A stretch of DNA of 64,000 bases from CADCVT01 sp036389485 (GTDB lineage Bacteria > Actinomycetota > Thermoleophilia > Solirubrobacterales > Solirubrobacteraceae), in assembly GCA_036389485.1 (NCBI GenBank), contig DASVPR010000021.1, positions 72,401 through 136,400 on the forward strand, read 5' to 3'. The position numbers and the translations under genes were made by a program. The notes beneath the pieces are model-generated. The model had not been told where the DNA came from. It saw only the letters and a list, made by a program, of their open reading frames with translations, and did not search any database. Of this stretch, positions 58,730-64,000 are shown one piece after another (position 1 is the first letter of the stretch; the number at the start of each line of letters is the position of its first letter).

Positions 58730-60630
58730 ACGCCCCGGAGCGCGTTGACGAGGAGCACGGCGTCGGCGCGCTCCAACCGCTCCACCCCGAAGACCTCCTC
58801 GCGGGCTCCAAGGGATTCCCTCCCGATCCCGGGGAGGATCCGTCCATCGGCGGGCGGTGTGATCAAGTCACCGTCCTCGACGATCGCGACATTCGCCCGC
58901 GCCGCCTCCAGGACCAGACCGTCGAGGTCGACGAGGAGCGGGATCGCCGGCCCGACCATCTCACCGAGGGCATCCAGGAGCCGGCGGTCGGCCCACTTGT
59001 GCGGGCCGAGCCCGCCGGGCACGCAGACTGGCCGCAACTCCAACGCCCCTTCCTCGGCGATCGGGCCGCTCCGCACCCGCAATGCGATTCCTCCGCCCTC
59101 CGGTGTCGCGTCGAGTCGCACCCGGCCGTCGCCGACCCTCCGCGCGGCCTCCTCCACCAGCCGCGCCGCTTCGTCGAGCCACGACCGCTCCGCGCCGTAC
59201 AGCTCCTCGACGCTCCTCGCCAGCCGGTCGAGGTGGTCGTCGAGGCGGGCGGGCTCGCCGTCGCGGGCGCGGATGGTCTCGAAGACTCCGGCGGCCGGGT
59301 CGGGGCGGGGGATGGGGCGGGGCGCGAGGCGGAGCGGGGCGGGCGCGCGGTGCGGCCGCCGGCGGGGCGGCTCGAGGCGCGCCCCGATCGCGTTCAGCAG
59401 CGGCGCGGCCTTGGTCGCGGCCTCGCGGGCCTCCGCGGCGGGGTCCGAGTCCGCGACCACGCCGCCGCCGGCGCCGAGCCAGATGCGGTCGCCGCTGACC
59501 TCGAACGTCCGGATCGCGACGTTCAGCTCGAGGCCGGCGATCGGGCTCGCGAAGCCGATCGCTCCCGTGTACGCCTCGCGGCCGGTGCTCTCGAGCTCGG
59601 CGATGACGTCGAGCGCCGCGACCTTCGGCGCGCCGGTCACGGAGCCGGGCGGGAACGTCGCGCGGAGGAGGTCGGCGTCGGTGGCGTCCTCGCGCAGCGT
59701 CCCCGCGACCTCGCTGACGAGGTGCCAGACGCCCGTGTGCGGCCGCGGCTCCGCGAGCGCCTCGACGGCGACGGTGCCGGGCTCGCAGACGCGCCCGAGG
59801 TCGTTGCGGACGAGGTCGACGATCATCACGTTCTCGGCGCGGTCCTTGGCGCTCGTCTCGAGCGCCTCTCTGTCGCGTGCCGTGCCCTTGATGGGCGCGG
59901 TTTTGACGGTCCGTCCCTTGCGCTGGAGGAACAGCTCGGGTGAGAGGGATGCCACGGCGGCGCCGTCGTAGGCGAAGAACGCGGCGCGGTCCGGGCGCAG
60001 GACCTCGACGCCGAGGGCGAAGACGTCCGCCGCGCTCCCGCGGTCCAGCCGCGCCTCGAGCCTGACCGTCAGGTTCGCCTGGAAGAGGTCGCCCGCTGCG
60101 ATCCGGTCCCGGCAGGCCTGCACCGCCGCCGCGTGCCCTTCCGGCCCGGGCGTGGAACGCCAGGGGGTCGTCTCGACGGTCCGCGGTCCTTCGACGCCGC
60201 GCGCGAGCCGCTCCGCGAGCACGCGCCGCCGCTCCTCCAGCGCCGCCTCGCGCTCCGGCGTCCACAGCGCCTCGAACCACCACCGGCCGTCGCGGTCGAG
60301 CCTGAGGACGTGGTCGTAGTACGCCAGCCGCACCGCTTCCTGCGGGATCGGACGGGGCGGCGGGTCGCCGGTCCGCTCGAAGTTGCGTCCGAGTTGGAAG
60401 CCGAGGACGCCGAACCACCCGCCCCCGACGCCGTCGCCCTCGAGGTGTGTCACGTTTTGCGCGCTATACGACGCCCAGGTGACACACCTCGGCTCGCTCC
60501 CCACGATCGCGCGCGATCCGGCCCACTTCCCGCACAGCGCGAACGGCCTCTCGTCGCCCGCGACGAGGAAGACGGCGTGCTCGGCCGGGACGTCCCCGGC
60601 GAGGGGGATGCGGAGCAGCTCAGGCGGCAT
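58660..60630 (-). CDS. pabB: Fused aminodeoxychorismate synthase component I (PabB) and aminodeoxychorismate lyase (PabC)
   Basis: 656 residues. Residues about 1-420 are the chorismate-binding domain (GDLFQANLTVRLEA, APIKGTARDREA with the PIKG Lys, FPPGSVTGAPKVAA, YTGAIGFASP). After an Arg/Pro linker, residues about 440-656 are a class IV aminotransferase fold (FETIRARDGEPARLDDHLDR, GLGPHKWADR with the PLP Lys, NALRGVQVV). Together they make 4-aminobenzoate for folate; the glutaminase PabA must be encoded elsewhere. folC in the same window completes a folate link. The 3' end runs 70 bp into the opposing gene. Confidence 0.93.
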   Translation of the reverse strand: MPPELLRIPLAGDVPAEHAVFLVAGDERPFALCGKWAGSRAIVGSEPRCVTWASYSAQNVTHLEGDGVGGGWFGVLGFQLGRNFERTGDPPPRPIPQEAVRLAYYDHVLRLDRDGRWWFEALWTPEREAALEERRRVLAERLARGVEGPRTVETTPWRSTPGPEGHAAAVQACRDRIAAGDLFQANLTVRLEARLDRGSAADVFALGVEVLRPDRAAFFAYDGAAVASLSPELFLQRKGRTVKTAPIKGTARDREALETSAKDRAENVMIVDLVRNDLGRVCEPGTVAVEALAEPRPHTGVWHLVSEVAGTLREDATDADLLRATFPPGSVTGAPKVAALDVIAELESTGREAYTGAIGFASPIAGLELNVAIRTFEVSGDRIWLGAGGGVVADSDPAAEAREAATKAAPLLNAIGARLEPPRRRPHRAPAPLRLAPRPIPRPDPAAGVFETIRARDGEPARLDDHLDRLARSVEELYGAERSWLDEAARLVEEAARRVGDGRVRLDATPEGGGIALRVRSGPIAEEGALELRPVCVPGGLGPHKWADRRLLDALGEMVGPAIPLLVDLDGLVLEAARANVAIVEDGDLITPPADGRILPGIGRESLGAREEVFGVERLERADAVLLVNALRGVQVVRGDQDLIASTISSGASSWM

Positions 60631-60639
60631 GGGCCTCGC

Positions 60640-60645
60640 TACACT
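60640..60645 (+). promoter_or_regulatory. Possible -10 element of the ribosomal protein operon
   Basis: TACACT, 38 nt before the rplU ATG and directly upstream of the leader hairpin at 60654-60678. No good -35 is visible; the region overlaps the first codons of pabB. Confidence 0.35.
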
Positions 60646-60653
60646 TCAGCACT

Positions 60654-60678
60654 CGGCGCCGCCGTGGCGCCGTTTTGT
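60654..60678 (+). terminator. Terminator-like hairpin in the rplU leader (possible attenuator)
   Basis: CGGCGCC (60654-60660), loop GCCGT, GGCGCCG (60666-60672), then TTTTGT. This is an intrinsic-terminator shape lying only 5 nt before the rplU start codon. L21 leaders are known autoregulatory elements in Gram-positive bacteria, so control of L21-L27 expression by this hairpin is plausible. Confidence 0.6.
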
Positions 60679-60683
60679 CTGCA

Positions 60684-60998
60684 ATGGCCTACGCGATCGT
60701 CAAGACCGGCGGGAAGCAGTACCGCGTCGAGGAGGGGCAGAAGCTCCTCGTCGAGCGCCTGCCCGTGGACGAGGGCGCGACCGTGGACCTCGAGCCGATC
60801 CTCTTCCGCTCCACCGATTCGGTGTTCGACGCGAAGGGCCTGAAGAAGGTGAAGGTCCAGGCGAAGGTGCTCGGCCACGAGCGCGGGCCGAAGATCCGCG
60901 TCTTCAAGTTCAAGCCGAAGCGGGGCTACAAGCGCACGACGGGTCATCGCCAGGAGCTGACCCGGATCGAAGTGACGAAGGTGTCGAATGGCTCATAA
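60684..60998 (+). CDS. rplU: 50S ribosomal protein L21
   Basis: 104 residues. AYAIVKTGGKQYRVEEGQ is the L21 N-terminus and KPKRGYKRTTGHRQELTRI the rRNA-binding end. ATG 60684 is preferred over an in-frame TTG at 60675, which falls in the leader hairpin tail. Overlaps rpmA by 11 bp, coupling the stoichiometry of L21 and L27. Confidence 0.98.
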   Translation: MAYAIVKTGGKQYRVEEGQKLLVERLPVDEGATVDLEPILFRSTDSVFDAKGLKKVKVQAKVLGHERGPKIRVFKFKPKRGYKRTTGHRQELTRIEVTKVSNGS

Positions 60999-61275
60999 GA
61001 AGGGGCTCGGCTCCAGCCGCAACGGCCGCGACTCGAACGCCAAGCGCCTCGGCGTGAAGGTGTTCGCGGGAGAGGTCGTCACGGGCGGCGAGATCATCGT
61101 GCGGCAGCGCGGGTCGCGCTTCAAGGCCGGCGATGGCGTCGGCATGGGCCGCGACGACACGCTGTTCGCCCGCACCGCCGGCGTCGTGCAGTTCACGACG
61201 GGCCGCCGCGGTCGCGTCGTCTCGGTGCTGCCGGCCGATCCGGCCACCGCCGAGCTCACCAGCGCCGCCGAGTAG
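60988..61275 (+). CDS. rpmA: 50S ribosomal protein L27
   Basis: 95 residues. MAHKKGLGSSRNGRDSNAKR has the unprocessed basic N-terminus that reaches the peptidyl-transferase centre, and GGEIIVRQRGSRFKAGDGVG is the conserved core. It normally precedes obg directly; here obg is about 2 kb downstream. Confidence 0.98.
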   Translation: MAHKKGLGSSRNGRDSNAKRLGVKVFAGEVVTGGEIIVRQRGSRFKAGDGVGMGRDDTLFARTAGVVQFTTGRRGRVVSVLPADPATAELTSAAE

Positions 61276-61284
61276 CGGCGGCAC

Positions 61285-61662
61285 GTGAACCCCCGCGACG
61301 CAGCCCGCGCCCTCGCGTTCGGGCGCATCGCGTTCGGCGCCGCGGCCGTGCTCGCCCCGCGCCTCGCCGCGGGTGGGTGGGTCGGCGCCGACGGCCGCAC
61401 CTCGGGCGCGACGGTCCTCACCCGCGCGCTCGGCGCCCGGGACGTCCTCATGGGCGCGATGGTCCTCCACACCATCGACAACCCCGAAGTCGCGCCGCGC
61501 TGGCTCTCCGCCACCGCCGCGTGCGACGCGGTCGACCTCGCCGCCACCGCCGCCACCCGCGACGACCTCCCGACAGCGAAAGCGACGATGGGAATGCTCG
61601 TCGCGGGAACCGGAGCCGCCGCCGGCCTCGCCCTCTCCCGCGCGGTCGCCGCGACGGCCTGA
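61285..61662 (+). CDS. Small integral membrane protein, DUF4267-like
   Basis: 125 residues from a GTG 9 bp after rpmA. Four weak hydrophobic helices, motifs LAFGRIAFGAAAVLAP near residue 10 and TRALGARDVLMGAMVL near 46, matching a family of small membrane proteins annotated DUF4267 or similar. Function unknown. It lies in the accessory stretch separating rpmA from obg. Confidence 0.75.
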   Translation: MNPRDAARALAFGRIAFGAAAVLAPRLAAGGWVGADGRTSGATVLTRALGARDVLMGAMVLHTIDNPEVAPRWLSATAACDAVDLAATAATRDDLPTAKATMGMLVAGTGAAAGLALSRAVAATA

Positions 61663-61718
61663 CGCGCCGGCGCGTCCGGCGCTGCGCCGCGCGACCCCAC
61701 GCCGCGCCTCCCCGTGAA

Positions 61719-61889
61719 GGGACTGTCCCCGCATGTGAAGGGGACTGTCCCCGCAATGTGAAGGGGACTGTCCCCGCATGTGAACGGGACTGTCCCCCGC
61801 ATGTGAAGGGGACTGTCCTCGGATTGTGAAGGGGACTGTCCCCGGATTGTTAACGGGACTGTCCCCGGATTGTTAAGGGGACTGTCCCC
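61719..61889. repeat. 23-bp palindromic tandem array, locus 2 (eight cores)
   Basis: Cores close to GGGGACTGTCCCC start at 61718/61719, 61740, 61763, 61785, 61808, 61831, 61854 and 61877, spacing 22-23 bp. Linkers fall in two classes: GCATGTGAA-type in the left half and GGATTGTTAA-type (identical to locus 1) in the right half. Some cores carry single changes (CGGGACTG, TGTCCTC). It occupies about half of the 370-bp gap 61663-62032. Confidence 0.95.
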
Positions 61890-62032
61890 GGATCGTGACG
61901 CACCCTCTTCCGAAGTGCTGGCTGGCTGGCCAGCCGCGGCGCATGCGCTGGCGCGTACGCGCTAGAGTCCCCGGCGGAGATTTGCTCAGGGTTTCTCTTT
62001 TATAGCTCGACCCTTCCTGAGCGCTAATTCGT
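61890..62032. other. Intergenic segment between array and HTH gene
   Basis: It contains GGCTGGCCAGCC, a perfect 12-bp palindrome, a GCGCATGCGC dyad, and the only AT-rich run of the region (GTTTCTCTTTTATAGCTC). Inverted repeat GCTCAGG (61984-61990) / CCTGAGC (62016-62022) flanks this run with a 25-nt loop and may be an operator or hairpin for the following gene. No gene is seen. Confidence 0.5.
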
Positions 62033-62383
62033 TTGGCACAAGACTCGCACCAATCGACGCCGCCGCCCCAGCAGCCGCTGACGCCCGCGCAGGAGAGGTC
62101 CCTCGTCGCGCTCGCGGCGCTCTGCCCCGGCCTCGGGGAGGAGGCGCCCGCCGCGGCGGTCGCGGCGAAGAGCGGGCTGCGGCACGGCGCGACGACGCTC
62201 GCCCTGCGCGGGCTCGAGCGCCGGCGGCTCGTCACCGGCCACGGCCACGACTCGGACCCGCGCTGGTGGGCGCCCACCCTGACCGGCCGCGCGCAGGCGA
62301 AGCACCTCCTCGCCCGGTTCGAACGCGAGGAGGAGCGCCGGCACACGCGCGAGGACGCGAAGGACGAGACCGGCTCGGCCTGA
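62033..62383 (+). CDS. Small winged-helix (MarR-like) protein
   Basis: 116 residues from a TTG; no ATG or GTG fits better. After a Gln/Pro-rich head, LTPAQERSLVALAALCPG, AAVAAKSGLRHGATTLALRG and LERRRLVTGHGHDSDPRWW form a helix-turn-helix and wing; the C-terminus is a charged helix (LLARFEREEERRHTR). Probably a DNA-binding regulator. Possible autoregulation through the inverted repeat upstream. Confidence 0.6.
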   Translation: MAQDSHQSTPPPQQPLTPAQERSLVALAALCPGLGEEAPAAAVAAKSGLRHGATTLALRGLERRRLVTGHGHDSDPRWWAPTLTGRAQAKHLLARFEREEERRHTREDAKDETGSA

Positions 62384-62403
62384 GCCGCGCCGCGCCCGAA
62401 GTG

Positions 62404-62515
62404 GGCGGCGTGCCGGTGAGGGGCGCGCGCGTGGCCCCCGAAGGGGCGGCGTGCCGGTGAGGGGCGCGCGCGTCGCCCCCGACGGGCGGCATGCCGGTGA
62501 GGGCGCGCGGGTGGC
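62404..62515. repeat. Three tandem 40-41-bp GC-rich repeats
   Basis: Units starting GGCGGCGTGCCGGTGAGGGG at 62404 and 62445, and a slightly degenerate unit at 62485 (GGCGGCATGCCGGTGAGGGC). They fill the 140-bp gap between the convergent HTH and SDR genes. Each has short internal dyads (CGCGCGCG) and could serve as a terminator region. Confidence 0.8.
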
Positions 62516-62523
62516 GCCGCTGA

Positions 62524-63213
62524 TCAGGTCGGCTGCGCGGTCGGGCGGATGAGCATCTCGTTGACGTCGACGTGCGGCGGCTGCGAGACCGCGTACATGA
62601 CGGCGCGCGCGATGTCCTCGGCCGTCAGCGCGCCCTCGCCGGCGCCGCGCTCGAAGAACGGCGTGTCGACCATCCCGGGCTCGATCGAGGTCACGCGGAC
62701 TCCGGTGTCGTTCAGATCCTGGCGCAGCGCCTCGGCCATCGCGGTCACCGCGTGCTTCGTGCACGAGTACAGCGACCCCGGCAGCGCGCGGCGGCCCGCG
62801 ACCGACGACGTCAACAGGATGTGCCCGCGCGACTCCTTGATCGCGGGCAGCGCCGCCCGCGCCGTGTAGGCCGCGCCGAGCACGTTCGTCAGGACCATCG
62901 ACCGCCAGTGCTCCGGCGTCTCCTCGAGCCAGCCGCGCTTCGCCCCGAACCCGGCGTTGGCGAACGCGACGTCGATCCGCCCGAACGCATCGAGCGCGCG
63001 GTGGACCATCGCCTCGTTGTCGCCCCACTCCGTCACGTCGCACCGCGTGGCCAAAGCGCGATCCGCGCCGCCGAGCTCCTCCGCCAGCGACCGCAGCTTG
63101 TCCTCCGACCGGGCGGCCAGCACCACTCGATCGCCGGCCTCGGCAGCGAGCCGGGCGGTCGCGGCGCCGATGCCCGTGGAGGCGCCGGTGATCAGGAAGA
63201 CGGGATCGGACAT
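62524..63213 (-). CDS. Short-chain dehydrogenase/reductase
   Basis: 229 residues, classical SDR. Cofactor motif ITGASTGIGAAT near residue 8, DVTEWGDN near 60, NAG in VAFANAGFGA near 85, Ser in ILLTSSVAGR near 132 and YSCTK (Tyr-x-x-x-Lys) near 149. Arg in AARSED suggests NADP preference. Substrate unknown. It diverges from obg, with 15 bp between starts. Confidence 0.93.
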   Translation of the reverse strand: MSDPVFLITGASTGIGAATARLAAEAGDRVVLAARSEDKLRSLAEELGGADRALATRCDVTEWGDNEAMVHRALDAFGRIDVAFANAGFGAKRGWLEETPEHWRSMVLTNVLGAAYTARAALPAIKESRGHILLTSSVAGRRALPGSLYSCTKHAVTAMAEALRQDLNDTGVRVTSIEPGMVDTPFFERGAGEGALTAEDIARAVMYAVSQPPHVDVNEMLIRPTAQPT

Positions 63214-63228
63214 GAATACCTTTCGTAC

Positions 63229-64000
63229 GTGCTCTCCGACAAGGCACGCATCTTCGTGCAGGCCGGCGCCGGCGGGAACGGCTGCCTGAGCTTCAGGCGC
63301 GAAGCCCACGTCCCAAGAGGCGGCCCGGACGGCGGCGACGGCGGTCGCGGCGGTGACGTCGTCCTGCTCTGCGACGGGTCGCTGCGCGACCTCCAGACCT
63401 TCAAGCGCAAGGCGCACTGGAAGGCCAGGCGCGCTAAGCACGGCGAGGGAGCCCTCAGGCACGGAGCGGCCGGGGAGGACCTCGTCGTGAGGGTCCCGCC
63501 GGGAACGCAGGCGCGCCTCGAGGACGGCACGACGTACGACCTGACGCTCCCGGGGCAGAGGGTGGTCGTCGCCCGCGGCGGGCCCGGCGGCCGCGGCAAC
63601 AAGCACTTCGCCAGCGCCACGCGCCAGGCGCCGCGCTTCTCCGAACGAGGGCTGCCGGGCGAGGAGGGCTGGATCGACCTGCGCCTGAAGCTGCTGGCGG
63701 ACGTCGGCCTCGTCGGGCTGCCGAACGCGGGGAAGTCGAGCCTGCTCGGCCGGATCACGCGCGCCGCGCCCAAGGTCGGCGACTACCCGTTCACGACGCT
63801 CGAGCCGGTCCTGGGGACGCTCGACGCCGAGGACCGCCAGCTCGTCCTCGCCGACATCCCCGGGCTGATCGAGGGCGCGAGCGGCGGCGCCGGGCTCGGC
63901 CACGACTTCCTCGCCCACGTGGAGCGCACGCGCCTGCTCGTGCACGTCCTCGATCTCGCCCCGCTCGACGGCTCCGACCCCGAGGCGAACTTCGCGGTGA
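63229..64000 (+). CDS. obg: GTPase Obg/CgtA (3'-truncated by window)
   Basis: 257 residues visible from a GTG (LSDKARIFVQAGAGGNGCLS). The Obg domain has the Gly-rich loops RGGPDGGDGGRGGDVVL and VARGGPGGRGN. The G domain begins near residue 158: G1 GLPNAGKSSLLG, G2 region DYPFTTLEP, G3 LADIPGLIEGA. It is an essential ribosome-assembly and stress GTPase. The open frame runs to the last base, so it continues beyond the window. Confidence 0.97.
   Translation, partial: MLSDKARIFVQAGAGGNGCLSFRREAHVPRGGPDGGDGGRGGDVVLLCDGSLRDLQTFKRKAHWKARRAKHGEGALRHGAAGEDLVVRVPPGTQARLEDGTTYDLTLPGQRVVVARGGPGGRGNKHFASATRQAPRFSERGLPGEEGWIDLRLKLLADVGLVGLPNAGKSSLLGRITRAAPKVGDYPFTTLEPVLGTLDAEDRQLVLADIPGLIEGASGGAGLGHDFLAHVERTRLLVHVLDLAPLDGSDPEANFAV

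Noticed and set aside
61377..61829. Repeat peptide frames reading GTVPACE.DCP or GTVPFTCGDSP through the palindromic array
   Set aside because: They arise because the repeat is open in several frames; no start signal, and the units are DNA-level palindromes.
61719..61889. CRISPR array
   Set aside because: Units are 23 bp with 9-10-bp linkers of only two types; there are no unique spacers of 30 bp and no cas genes.

Overview
The window is about 73% GC, with strong G/C preference at third codon positions, many GTG and TTG starts, and long runs of overlapping genes. Gene content fits a high-GC actinobacterium: a MalT-like LAL regulator, a BTAD-AAA-LuxR regulator, two cytochromes P450, ergothioneine genes, and ECF-sigma modules controlling small secreted proteins. 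My best guess is class Thermoleophilia (Solirubrobacterales); that is inference from style, not a database match. About 65 protein genes and one tRNA-His can be supported. Both ends cut genes: egtB on the left and obg on the right.

Layout. 1-2071: ergothioneine genes egtB (partial) and egtD, then a DUF4242 gene. 2085-2961: an AbiEi/DUF559-type gene whose start and stop codons both lie inside copies of a long palindrome. 3029-8303: P450, fatty acid desaturase, ZIP-like transporter, second P450 and a catalase-like gene. 8300-15730: two giant LuxR-type ATPase regulators with small partners. 15779-15852: tRNA-His with a terminator. 16077-19569: a probable arsenic operon read leftwards (arsR, arsI, R2-like metal oxidase, aquaglyceroporin, MFS exporter) behind a perfect ArsR-type operator. 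19587-22340: M23 peptidase, LuxR regulator, DUF1697. 22337-29921: glycan or surface-polymer genes (GT39, phage-like beta-helix protein, methyltransferase, two epimerases, GT2, flippase-like protein). 29926-33578: secreted proteins, a hydrolase-cyclase fusion, a metalloprotease and a 23-bp palindromic repeat array.

33608-37285: the protein quality-control block tig, clpP, clpX. 37331-39459: a two-gene cassette of visibly lower GC encoding a CxxC protein and a membrane protein with three cold-shock-like domains; I do not recognise it as a described system. 39567-41990: an ECF sigma module. 42052-44905: a leftward FMN 2-hydroxyacid oxidase and TPP enzyme pair. 44956-50370: valS, folC, small membrane proteins, ndk, maf. 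50397-58729: mreB-mreC-mreD-pbp2-rodA-rng plus a dehalogenase-like gene, chained by short overlaps: the cell-elongation operon. 58660-60630: pabB-pabC fusion. 60684-64000: rplU, rpmA, then an accessory stretch with a second, eight-copy 23-bp array, then obg.

Points most worth following are the palindrome-bracketed DUF559 gene, the cold-shock-domain cassette, the arsenic operon carrying an R2-like oxidase, the 23-bp palindromic arrays at two loci, and a leader duplicated within the ECF module. Five convergent gene pairs share a CTAG tetranucleotide as interlocked stop codons. Several genes have a -10-like hexamer only 6-10 nt before the start codon, suggesting leaderless transcripts.
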